Source: Bacteroidota bacterium
Lineage (GTDB): Bacteria > Bacteroidota > Bacteroidia > Chitinophagales > Chitinophagaceae
Assembly (NCBI GenBank): GCA_018267575.1
Contig: JAFDYF010000070.1
Span: 1 to 59,555 of the forward strand
Direction of reading: 5' to 3'
Length of the DNA stretch: 59,555 nt
Positions 44,980-52,665 of the stretch are shown here, one piece after another (within the stretch, counting starts at the first letter, position 1; every line of letters starts with the position of its first letter). The notes under the pieces are model-generated. The model did no database searches. It was not told the DNA's origin and saw only the letters and a list, made by a program, of their open reading frames with translations. The position numbers were made by a program, and so were the translations under genes.

Positions 44980-45143
44980 GCACAATGCCCACCACAACCT
45001 GTAGGTCGGAGGTTCGAATCCTCCCCACATCTTCGATGTGGTAACTCAGTGGCCAGAGTAACAGTCAATGTGCAGGTTCGAATCCTGCTCCCACTTATAA
45101 TGGGATCGCTCAATTGGTAGAGCATTACACTTAGGATGCAATG
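44980..45143 (+). ncRNA. tandem permuted tRNA-like RNA modules (Y-RNA-like candidate)
   Basis: Two tRNA-like modules occur with the 3' half before the 5' half. Module 1: anticodon 3' strand CCTGT (44998-45002), variable AGGTC, T-arm GGAGG-TTCGAAT-CCTCC (45008-45024), and acceptor CCACATC, loop TTC, GATGTGG (45025-45041, 7 of 7 pairs). Then come T8 A9, D-arm ACTC-AGTGGCCA-GAGT (45044-45059) and ACAGT (45061-45065), which pairs back to CCTGT with four pairs. Module 2: T-arm GCAGG-TTCGAAT-CCTGC (45072-45088), acceptor TCCCACT, loop TAT, AATGGGA (6 of 7 pairs), D-arm GCTC-AATTGGTA-GAGC, then an anticodon-like arm with loop CTTAGGA (45123-45143). The acceptor ends are closed, so neither can be aminoacylated. 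It resembles the tRNA mimic of bacterial YrlA RNAs. True RNA ends are unknown. Confidence 0.7.
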
Positions 45144-45185
45144 AAACACAGGAAGCACACCACTTCTAAAAAAATGGTGAAGGAA

Positions 45186-45241
45186 TTAAAGTTGGTATAG
45201 AAACACGTTGGAGGACAGGCTTACCACCTGTGCCTTCCAAC
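45186..45241 (+). ncRNA. degenerate third tRNA-like fragment (D-loop-like plus anticodon-like arm)
   Basis: AGTTGGTA at about 45190-45197 looks like a tRNA D-loop. It is followed by a long hairpin at 45207-45241 whose tip is ACAGG-CTTACCA-CCTGT: a 5-bp stem and 7-nt loop with the layout of an anticodon arm (would-be anticodon TAC). The lower stem GTTGGA/TCCAAC extends it. No T-arm follows. It is probably part of the same structured transcript as the two modules upstream. Confidence 0.45.
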
Positions 45242-45272
45242 AATCAAGTAACACTTTGCAAGCAAGTGTATA

Positions 45273-45435
45273 CATGATTTCTGTTAGTAGTACTTGCCCA
45301 TATTTGTTTGTTGAAAATTTCAATAAAAAATCTTGGCCAACTATTGCATACAGAACCATTGAAGCCTGCTTCCGTGACTACTTGATGGCAACTATGCCAA
45401 CTTTATTTAAACAAATTGAAAACTTTTTAAAATAG
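45273..45435 (+). CDS. possible small protein upstream of slipin (53 aa)
   Basis: ATG-initiated frame reading MISVSSTCPYLFVENFNKKS and ending MPTLFKQIENFLK, six bases before the slipin start. Codon choice resembles the neighbouring genes, and the C-terminal half would be helical. No family is recognised. If real it would be co-translated with the slipin; it may also be chance. Confidence 0.35.
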
Positions 45436-45441
45436 ACAGAA

Positions 45442-46551
45442 ATGAAAAATGTAAGAGTGAACGCCTACCAAGTAGGTTTAGTGTTCAAGAATGGGGTGTA
45501 CCAGCGCATGGTTACTACTGGCAATTATTGGTTCTGGCTGAATGAAACGGTTTACATCTATGATGTTACCAAAGCATTTACCGCCCCAATCGAATTGAAC
45601 ATGTTGTTGGCAGATGCTGAATTGGCAAACATCCTGCATGTAGTGAATGTGAAGGACAACCAAATTGCACTTCACTACAAAAATGGATTGTTGGAACAAG
45701 TATTGACCGCAGGCCGTTACACTTTTTGGAAGAGTGTTGTTCAGCATGAATTTATTCTTGCCGATATCAGTAAGATTGAAATTACCGAAAACATCAACCG
45801 TGCAACCTTGCTGAGCAAACTGGTTGCGCCCTATGTTCGAGCATATAGTGTAGAGGCACATGAGAAAGCGGTACTGTTTGCCGATGGCAAATACGTTCAG
45901 GTTTTGAACAGTGGTGTTTACTACTGGTGGAAGAACAATATCGCAATCCATGTCGGCAAAGTGGATACACGTCAACAACAAATTGAGATCAATGGCCAGG
46001 AAATCTTGACCAAGGACAAAGCGGCCTTGCGTATCAACGGTTATGCACAGTACAAAGTGACCGACATTGAAAAAGCGTTGTTGAAGAACAAAGAATATGA
46101 ACGTCAATTGTATGTTTCTTTTCAATTGGCTTTGCGTGAGTATATCGGTATGATGGTATTCGATGAATTGCTGGAGAAAAAAGAAATCATCGGTACATTT
46201 ATTCTGCAAGCGGTAAAGGCAAATGCAGATAACTTGGGCGTGGAGGTTTCTGGCTTCGGCATCCGTGATATCATTTTGCCAGGCGATGTAAAGGAAATCA
46301 TGAACCAAGTACTTGTAGCAGAAAATAAAGCACAAGCAAACAGCATTATGCGCCGGGAGGAAACTGCCAGCACACGTAGCTTGCTCAATACCGCTAAGCT
46401 GATGGAAGACAACCAAATGTTGTTCAAATTGAAGGAAATGGAATACGTGGAAAAGATTGCGGACAAAATCAACAGCATCAGTGTGAATGGAAATGGTATG
46501 CTCATTGACCAGTTGAAGCAGATTTTCGTTCCGACCAATAAAAGCAGCTAA
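45442..46551 (+). CDS. slipin (SPFH/band 7) family protein without membrane anchor
   Basis: A 369-residue protein. The band 7 domain (about 130-290) shows QQQIEINGQEILTKDKAALR, LALREYIGMMVFDELLEKKE and VSGFGIRDIILPGDVKEIMN, and is followed by a coiled coil (VLVAENKAQANSIMRREETA). Unlike membrane slipins there is no N-terminal hydrophobic hairpin. Instead, three copies of a beta unit of about 45 residues occur: VGLVFKNGVYQRMVTTGNYW, IALHYKNGLLEQVLTAGRYT and KAVLFADGKYVQVLNSGVYY. It would form a soluble ring or scaffold. Slipins often neighbour RtcB in RNA-repair loci, as here. A terminator follows the gene. Confidence 0.9.
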   Translation: MKNVRVNAYQVGLVFKNGVYQRMVTTGNYWFWLNETVYIYDVTKAFTAPIELNMLLADAELANILHVVNVKDNQIALHYKNGLLEQVLTAGRYTFWKSVVQHEFILADISKIEITENINRATLLSKLVAPYVRAYSVEAHEKAVLFADGKYVQVLNSGVYYWWKNNIAIHVGKVDTRQQQIEINGQEILTKDKAALRINGYAQYKVTDIEKALLKNKEYERQLYVSFQLALREYIGMMVFDELLEKKEIIGTFILQAVKANADNLGVEVSGFGIRDIILPGDVKEIMNQVLVAENKAQANSIMRREETASTRSLLNTAKLMEDNQMLFKLKEMEYVEKIADKINSISVNGNGMLIDQLKQIFVPTNKSS

Positions 46552-46556
46552 CCTTT

Positions 46557-46591
46557 AACATCCGGCATCGTTCCGGTGCTGGATGTTTTTT
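46557..46591 (+). terminator. rho-independent terminator between slipin and rtcB
   Basis: An 11-bp stem AACATCCGGCA/TGCTGGATGTT (one wobble) with a nine-base loop, then a T run. It separates slipin from rtcB, so rtcB needs read-through or its own promoter in the 150-base gap. Confidence 0.85.
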
Positions 46592-46749
46592 ATTTTGAAC
46601 TAAGCTGATTGCTACTATTGAGCATCGTTGTGTCACACACTTATACAGTAGTAATTCTATTGAACAACTAAAACAACCACCATATAGAAGTGAAGGGAAA
46701 TTTCCTCTGTGAAAACCTCCCTTACCTCCGTGGTAAAAACAAAATGTAT

Positions 46750-48210
46750 ATGAGCAAGTTAAAATTAACAGGAAAAGAATTGAGGTCAATTGGCTATCCG
46801 GAAGCACCGGTAGTGAGCATTGCCATGAATGTGATGGAAAAAAATTACAAACATCACAAAAAGGAGGACGTTATGGAAATATTAAAAAGCATATTGGCAT
46901 CACCGTTGGAATATCAAAATGATGCCATACTAGGATTGATAGCAGAACAACTATTGCCCAAAGCCCCTCCTTTGGAGGGGTTGGGGGAGGCCATTTCATT
47001 GAACCAACAAGGGGTGCAGTTCAATATTTTTGGGAGCGAGCATATTGAAGAAGGCGCTTTGCACCAGATGTACCAAGCGGCAAAACTTCCCATTGCGGTA
47101 GCGGGTGCTTTGATGCCCGATGCACACGCTGGTTATGGGTTACCGATTGGTGGGGTGTTGGCAACTGACAATGCAGTGATTCCATATGGGGTTGGTGTGG
47201 ATATTGGTTGCAGAATGTGCCTGTCCATCTTTGATTTCGACCCAAAAGAACTGAACAACCGGGAAGCTTTTTTTACAAAAGAGCTTCATGAAGCTACTTT
47301 GTTTGGATCTGGAAGACAGTTTGATATTTCTACCCCACACGAGGTGATTGAGAGAAAAGAGTTTTCTGAAATTGCGATTTTGAAAAACTTGCAGGGAAGG
47401 GCTGCCAAGCAATTGGGATCTTCTGGTTCAGGAAACCATTTTGTGGAGTTTGGGATAATAGAAATTTTGGAAAAAGATGAGACCCTGAACATCGAAGCGG
47501 GCAAATACCTGGGTTTGCTTTCACATTCCGGTTCAAGGGCATTGGGTGCGAATATCGCCAACCACTATACGAAATTAGCAAAACAAAAAAGACGTCTTCC
47601 CGGTGAAGCGAACAACCTGGCGTGGCTGGGTCTTGATGAAGAAGCTGGTATGGAATATTGGTTGGCCATGAACTTGGCCGGTGATTATGCTTCCGCTTGT
47701 CATCATGTGATACATGCCAAGATTGCCAAGCAATTGGGAAGAAAGCCCATGAAGATGGTGGAGAACCATCACAATTTTGCATGGAAGGAAATGATAAACG
47801 GAAAGGAAGTCATTGTACACCGTAAAGGAGCCACACCCGCAGGGAAAAATGTGCTGGGTATTATTCCCGGGTCGATGACCGCCCCTGGATTCATCGTGAA
47901 AGGAAAAGGGGAATTGGCTTCCATTGATTCTGCATCGCACGGTGCGGGAAGAAAAATGAGCCGTTCCAAAGCAATGGCATCCATTTCAGAAAAAGATTGG
48001 AAGGACGAATTGAAAAAGCATGGAGTGAAATTGTTGGGTGGCGGCTTGGATGAAGCACCATTTGCCTACAAGGATATCGAGCTGGTAATGCAATCGCAAA
48101 AAGCCTTGGTGGATGTAGTAGGAAAATTTACCCCAAAAATCGTTAAGATGGATGGATCGGTCCCGAAGCAGTGGAAGAAAAAGAAAACGAATGAAAATGT
48201 TGGGGAATGA
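46750..48210 (+). CDS. rtcB: RNA-splicing ligase RtcB
   Basis: A 486-residue GTP- and Mn-dependent RNA ligase that joins 2',3'-cyclic phosphate (or 3'-phosphate) to 5'-OH ends. Active-site elements are DAHAGYGLPIGGVLAT, the metal-binding GVGVDIGCRM (Asp, Cys near 150-154), SGNHFVEFG, SHSGSR, MVENHHNFAW, GSMTAPGF, and SASHGAGRKMSR with the His that accepts GMP. Oddly, near residue 73-82 the segment APPLEGLGE is encoded by a palindromic repeat inserted in frame. I placed the start at MSKLKLTGKEL; ATGs at 46744 and 46690 are less likely. No archease gene is adjacent. Its neighbours are slipin, tRNA-like RNA and the YkuK-type protein. Confidence 0.95.
   Translation: MSKLKLTGKELRSIGYPEAPVVSIAMNVMEKNYKHHKKEDVMEILKSILASPLEYQNDAILGLIAEQLLPKAPPLEGLGEAISLNQQGVQFNIFGSEHIEEGALHQMYQAAKLPIAVAGALMPDAHAGYGLPIGGVLATDNAVIPYGVGVDIGCRMCLSIFDFDPKELNNREAFFTKELHEATLFGSGRQFDISTPHEVIERKEFSEIAILKNLQGRAAKQLGSSGSGNHFVEFGIIEILEKDETLNIEAGKYLGLLSHSGSRALGANIANHYTKLAKQKRRLPGEANNLAWLGLDEEAGMEYWLAMNLAGDYASACHHVIHAKIAKQLGRKPMKMVENHHNFAWKEMINGKEVIVHRKGATPAGKNVLGIIPGSMTAPGFIVKGKGELASIDSASHGAGRKMSRSKAMASISEKDWKDELKKHGVKLLGGGLDEAPFAYKDIELVMQSQKALVDVVGKFTPKIVKMDGSVPKQWKKKKTNENVGE
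46963..46990. repeat. GC-rich palindromic repeat inserted in frame in rtcB
   Basis: CCCCTCC (46964-46970), TTT, GGAGGGG (46974-46980), then TTGGGGGAGG. This is the common Bacteroidota intergenic palindrome that translates as PPLEGLGE. Here it lies inside a conserved gene, in frame, adding roughly nine to twelve codons before the catalytic domain. Confidence 0.75.
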
Positions 48211-48226
48211 TCCTTCGATTTTTATC

Positions 48227-48316
48227 ATTGAACCATACAAGGCATATAAGGAATACAAGTACAAATCCTAGGTACTAAGTTTCTCTTATATGCCTTGTAT
48301 TTCTGTATGGTTCAAT
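48227..48316. repeat. long interrupted inverted repeat downstream of rtcB
   Basis: Two nested pairs of perfect arms: ATTGAACCATACA (48227-48239) with TGTATGGTTCAAT (48304-48316), and AAGGCATATAAG (48239-48250) with CTTATATGCCTT (48285-48296). CCTAGG lies near the centre. The whole 90-base element could form a long hairpin in RNA. It may end the rtcB transcript or be a small non-autonomous mobile repeat. Confidence 0.7.
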
Positions 48317-48375
48317 TACGTTTGAAATTAATTTAACACCTTATTTCAAAAGAAAAATTGATTTTTGGGATAACT

Positions 48376-49017
48376 ATGCTGCAGCTCACCGATATTAAAA
48401 AATCATTTGGTACCCACCTCATTTTTTCCATTGATCAGTTGACCATCCCCAAAGGGATCCATTGGCTAAAAGGCGCCAACGGTGCAGGCAAATCGACTTT
48501 ATTAAAAATAATGGCGGGTGAACTGCCTTTTGAAGGTGAGATACTGATGAACAACTCTCTATCGATCCAAAAAAATCCAACGGCTTATCGGCTATTGCTG
48601 AACCATGCCGAAGCAGAACCCATTTACCCCAGCTTTTTAACGGGCATGGATATCCTTGCCTTTGTGAGTGATGTTAAAAAAGGCAATCCTGAACAAATCA
48701 AACAGGTCAGGGAAACCTTGTCAATCGATAACTATTTAGAAAACCCGATTGGGACTTATTCAAGCGGTATGCTCAAAAAACTCTCCTTGTTATTAGCTTT
48801 TACGGGTCAACCTGATTGGATTTTGCTGGATGAGCCGCTGACCACTTTGGATATCGATTCGCAGAAAAACCTTTGCCGATTGATCATGCAAAGACATGCT
48901 CAAGGCACTTCTTTTATTATAACCTCCCACCACGATATTGCGCATTCCGATATCGACTACAACAAAACCTATCTATTGGAAAAGCAGCAAATTCAAGAAC
49001 TAACCTCTGTTTCTTGA
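48376..49017 (+). CDS. ABC transporter ATP-binding protein
   Basis: A 213-residue ATPase. Walker A is GANGAGKST, the signature is YSSGMLKKLSLLLAF, Walker B is WILLDEPLTTLD and the H-loop is ITSHHD. It pairs with the membrane protein that follows. The ATG at 48376 starts directly at the domain (MLQLTDIKKSFG); an earlier TTG adds six residues. Its TGA stop shares bases with the next gene's TTG start (TTGA), so translation is coupled. Substrate unknown. Confidence 0.93.
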   Translation: MLQLTDIKKSFGTHLIFSIDQLTIPKGIHWLKGANGAGKSTLLKIMAGELPFEGEILMNNSLSIQKNPTAYRLLLNHAEAEPIYPSFLTGMDILAFVSDVKKGNPEQIKQVRETLSIDNYLENPIGTYSSGMLKKLSLLLAFTGQPDWILLDEPLTTLDIDSQKNLCRLIMQRHAQGTSFIITSHHDIAHSDIDYNKTYLLEKQQIQELTSVS

Positions 49018-50138
49018 AACCCGTTACCACCATATTGGCCCGTTCCGTTGCCTCGCCATTTTATCGACAGCATGCAGGTTTTTTTCTATTCCTTTTCTTT
49101 ATACTGTTTGGGATTTATCCCAATATTTATCAGGTTGAGCAAGTCCATTATGGCATTATCTTGGGCATCCTGACCAAGGCATCCAATTTTTTACTCTTTG
49201 TATCCATTTGGTTTCTATATGCACTTAGGGTGTATACTTTTTTTCATAATTGTATCGGGAAAAATGATTATCTCTTTTTGCAAAACCTGAATGCCATAGC
49301 CCCCAAACAGCGGTTTTATTATTTGCTGCAATTGGTGCTGACACTTTATGCTCCGGCATTGGTTTACGGTCTGGCTGTGATGATAGTGGGTTTATATGAA
49401 AAGCATTTTTTGTCAGCGTCATTGGCTGTGCTGGTTCTAATATCATTCACATTACTTGTGACCCAAGCTTTCCTTTTTTCATTACAAAAAAATAGGGCAT
49501 CTTTTTTTGACCTAAATAAATGGATTCCCAAAATCAATTTCCCAAAAAACCTGTTTGCATTTTTGATGCGTTATATTTTCCGTGAACAGTTTTTGGCAAT
49601 GGCTGGATTAAAATTGGTTTCGTTTTGTTGTCTTTATTTTTTCATTTCCACCGATCCAGAGTCCTATAAAGACAGGATATTATGGTTGATTTTTATCACT
49701 TCCATGATTGGGCATAGCATTATTATCTACAAGAACCAGCATTTCATGGAAACAAAAATGGCTTTTTACCGAAATATGCCCATCCGACTTTTTAAAACAA
49801 TCCTTGTTTTGTTTGCGGTCTATTTGATCATATTGATACCTGAGTTTTGGGCATTGAAGGGCGTGGCCATGGAGCATCAAGCTTTTAAGGATTATTTCAT
49901 TATGGCCGCAACTGCACCCTGTATGTTATTGCTTATGCATGTTATGTTGTATACCGAAGATTACCAGATGGAAGATTATTTGAAAATGCTTTTTGGTATT
50001 TGGACTGTCTATTTTTTCTTTGGGCTATCCAATTTTCGTTGGCTCCTGCCCATCATTAGTTTGGTAGCTGCGTTTATTATTTTTTATACAACCTATTACA
50101 AGTATGAGAAAAACATGGAGGTGGAAGGAATCGAGTAA
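49014..50138 (+). CDS. ABC transporter permease-like membrane protein
   Basis: A 374-residue integral membrane protein with about nine to ten hydrophobic helices and no soluble domain. It begins at a TTG that overlaps the ATPase stop by four bases (first residues LKPVTTILARSVASPFYRQH; Met at initiation). The frame extends upstream but there it only overlaps the ATPase gene. It resembles the DUF5687-type permeases of the exporter at 27497-29673 in plan but is shorter. Confidence 0.8.
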   Translation: MKPVTTILARSVASPFYRQHAGFFLFLFFILFGIYPNIYQVEQVHYGIILGILTKASNFLLFVSIWFLYALRVYTFFHNCIGKNDYLFLQNLNAIAPKQRFYYLLQLVLTLYAPALVYGLAVMIVGLYEKHFLSASLAVLVLISFTLLVTQAFLFSLQKNRASFFDLNKWIPKINFPKNLFAFLMRYIFREQFLAMAGLKLVSFCCLYFFISTDPESYKDRILWLIFITSMIGHSIIIYKNQHFMETKMAFYRNMPIRLFKTILVLFAVYLIILIPEFWALKGVAMEHQAFKDYFIMAATAPCMLLLMHVMLYTEDYQMEDYLKMLFGIWTVYFFFGLSNFRWLLPIISLVAAFIIFYTTYYKYEKNMEVEGIE

Positions 50139-50325
50139 GAAGCTGAATGCTAAAGGCTAAACGCTAAACGCTTGACGCTGAACACAGGTCCCAAAAAACC
50201 AAAAAAAATCCTCCACTTATAGAACTCTTAATTTCCTGACTCCCGACTCACTCCCTCAACCCTACACCCTCAACCTTTCACCTCCCCTTTATGTAATCCT
50301 CAAACTTTCTGCATCTATCCTGCAA
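50139..50325. repeat. intergenic GCTAAACGC-type short repeats
   Basis: Degenerate tandem units of GCTGAATGCTAAAGG, GCTAAACGCTAAACGC and TTGACGCTGAAC near 50141-50180, then CTGACTCCCGACTCA. These short units are like the filler at 20889-21055. No gene. Confidence 0.55.
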
Positions 50326-52665
50326 ATGCTTTTTATGCAGGACAAACCATTTGTCATTGACCCACGTTATTTCCAGTTTTTATTCCAAGCGTTTTTTCTA
50401 TGTTATGGTATCCTTTTCCTCGGATGGAATGGGAGTTGGGTCCATTACAGCATCACTATTTTAGGTTGCCTAATATTTTCCTATTTGGGGGAATCCTTTC
50501 GAAATAAAAAATGGGCCGATTTTATCGGCAATCGAGGTTTTATTCTTTGGGGCTTTAGTGCTTTGATCAGTGCGATGAGTTTATGTCTTTTGTTAAAGGC
50601 CAATCATTGGCATACCAGTCTTTTCGCTGCTTTGATGACCATCGCTTCAAAATATATTTTCCGTATTGGGGGGAAACATATTTTCAATCCTTCTGGTTTT
50701 GGGATAGTGGTCACCGTTCTTATGACTCAAGATGCTTGGTTATCCCCGGGGCAATGGGGCAATGGAATCGTACTCTTTTTTGCCGCTATCAGTTTTGGGA
50801 CCATTGTGGTCACCAAGGTACAAAAGCTGGATAGCAGCATGGCATTCCTCATCAGTTTTATTGGGCTACTTTTTATAAGGCAATATTTAGTTCTTGGCTG
50901 GCCCATGGATTATTTTATCCATTCTATTACTACGGGTAGTTTGTTGCTCTTTGCATTTTTTATGATCAGTGACCCAAAAACTTCCCCCAACCATCCAATC
51001 GCTAGGATTATTTGGGCAACCCTGATTGCCATATGCTCCTTTTATTTAGCCGCATTTCATTGGGTAAACAATGCACCCATATTTGTATTGGTGGCGTCTG
51101 CGCCCTTGGTGCCCCTCCTGGATAAAATTTTTAAGGCTCCCATTTTCAATTGGGGTGCCTCATTTGGAACAAACACTATTTTTTCAAAATTTAAACATTC
51201 ATTTATGAGACCTTTTATTAAAAAAACGGCAACGTTGTTAATACTGGTTGCCATGATCAGTCATGAAGCAAGTGCCTTTTGCGGGTTCTATGTTAGTAAG
51301 GCAGACGGCACACTCAAGAACAAAACCTCACAAGTAATTATTGTGCATGATGGTGACCGAAGCGTGGTCACAATGTACAATGATTTCAAGGGTAATACCA
51401 AGGATTTCGCCATGGTAGTGCCCGTGCCCGTAGTATTGAAGAAAAGCGATATCAAAGTGGTGGACCAATCTTTGTTCACTACTTTGAATGATTACAGCAA
51501 ACCCAGATTGGTGGAGTATTACGATGAGAACCCTTGTATGATGCGGGAATATGAAGCAATGGATAAAGCCGCCCCATCATCCTTAAATGAAGTTGTTGTA
51601 ACAGGGTTAGGTACACGTGCAAAAAAGCTAGGTGTAACCATTGAAGCCAAATACATTGTGGGGGAATACGATATTCTTATCCTTAGTGCCAAAGAATCCA
51701 GCGGTTTACGGACATGGCTAACCGGAAATGGATATAAAATACCAGAAGGAGCCAACGAAGTATTGCAACCCTATATCAATAGCAACCTCAAATTTTTTGT
51801 GGTAAAAGTAAATGAAGAAGAAAAGAAAAAGCTGCCCGGTAATTTTTTGAGGCCTATCCAGATTTCATATAACTCGCCCAAGTTCATGTTGCCCATTCGC
51901 TTGGGCATGGCCAATTCGGATGGTGATCAAGATATGATCGTATATGCTTTTACCAAAACGGGCAGGATGGAATGCACGAATTATCGCACGGTTTCTTTGC
52001 CCACAGGAAAAAATATCCCTTTGTTTGTGCAGAATAATTTTGGAAATTTTTATACCAATCTTTTTCAGCACCAATGGAAGATGGAAGGAAAATCCGTTGC
52101 CATGCTGGAATATGCTTGGGATGTGAGTCCTTCGAATTTTGTAAAATGCGATCCTTGTATCGCGGTAGCACCTTCCAAAAGGGATTTTGTACAATCAGGG
52201 GTATGGTGGGTCAATCAAACCGATGATGGGAATGAGGATGCCGATTATTCTCCCCGTGTCTATTTCACCAGGTTGCATGTACGCTACAACCGGAAAAGTT
52301 TCCCGCAGGATCTGATGTTCCAAGAAACAGCCAATACTGAAAATTTTCAGGCTAGATATATCATCACCCATCCTGCAACGGGTGAATTTAATTGTGAAGC
52401 GGGGAAAAAATACCTCCAGCAATTAAAGGAACGCAGAAGGGACGAACTGGAAATGCTCACTTATCTTACTGGGAAAACCTATAACGATTGGGACCTAGTG
52501 GCAAGTGCGGATGGAGACAAAGCTTTGCCGGCTGAAAGTTCCTATGCAAGGATTGAGTCATTGAATAATAAGTCAGGTAAAAATCATACTACTATTTTGT
52601 TTGCCGCTATAGGGGCGATTGGTTTGGTTTCCTTGGTAAGGCTCGGGAGGAAAAGGAAGGAATGA
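50326..52665 (+). CDS. fusion of Rnf/Nqr-type membrane domain and DUF2330 domain
   Basis: A 779-residue protein in two parts. Residues 1-285 have about nine membrane helices with signatures of the RnfD/NqrB-type family: KHIFNPSGFGIVVTVLMT, and MISDPKTSPNHPIARIIWA. At about residue 294 an internal signal-like sequence begins (MRPFIKKTATLLILVAMISH, then EASAFC). It is followed by a DUF2330 domain starting CGFYVSKADGTLKNKTSQVI, and a single C-terminal helix with a basic end (RLGRKRKE). The second part looks like a complete exported protein fused to the first without a stop. Electron-transport use is a guess from family. Confidence 0.8.
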   Translation: MLFMQDKPFVIDPRYFQFLFQAFFLCYGILFLGWNGSWVHYSITILGCLIFSYLGESFRNKKWADFIGNRGFILWGFSALISAMSLCLLLKANHWHTSLFAALMTIASKYIFRIGGKHIFNPSGFGIVVTVLMTQDAWLSPGQWGNGIVLFFAAISFGTIVVTKVQKLDSSMAFLISFIGLLFIRQYLVLGWPMDYFIHSITTGSLLLFAFFMISDPKTSPNHPIARIIWATLIAICSFYLAAFHWVNNAPIFVLVASAPLVPLLDKIFKAPIFNWGASFGTNTIFSKFKHSFMRPFIKKTATLLILVAMISHEASAFCGFYVSKADGTLKNKTSQVIIVHDGDRSVVTMYNDFKGNTKDFAMVVPVPVVLKKSDIKVVDQSLFTTLNDYSKPRLVEYYDENPCMMREYEAMDKAAPSSLNEVVVTGLGTRAKKLGVTIEAKYIVGEYDILILSAKESSGLRTWLTGNGYKIPEGANEVLQPYINSNLKFFVVKVNEEEKKKLPGNFLRPIQISYNSPKFMLPIRLGMANSDGDQDMIVYAFTKTGRMECTNYRTVSLPTGKNIPLFVQNNFGNFYTNLFQHQWKMEGKSVAMLEYAWDVSPSNFVKCDPCIAVAPSKRDFVQSGVWWVNQTDDGNEDADYSPRVYFTRLHVRYNRKSFPQDLMFQETANTENFQARYIITHPATGEFNCEAGKKYLQQLKERRRDELEMLTYLTGKTYNDWDLVASADGDKALPAESSYARIESLNNKSGKNHTTILFAAIGAIGLVSLVRLGRKRKE

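Noticed and set aside
45035..45095. Conventional tRNA reading using GATGTGG as 5' and TCCCACT as 3' acceptor strands
   Set aside because: The stem has mismatches and wobbles, and only about 12 bases separate D-arm and T-arm, so there is no anticodon arm. The permuted pairing is complete (7 of 7).
45478..46416. 312-codon leftward frame opposite the slipin gene
   Set aside because: It is antisense to a conserved band 7 protein; cysteine- and histidine-rich shadow composition.
46690..46749. Upstream extension of RtcB
   Set aside because: The added 20 residues do not resemble RtcB; homologues start near MSKLKLTGKEL.
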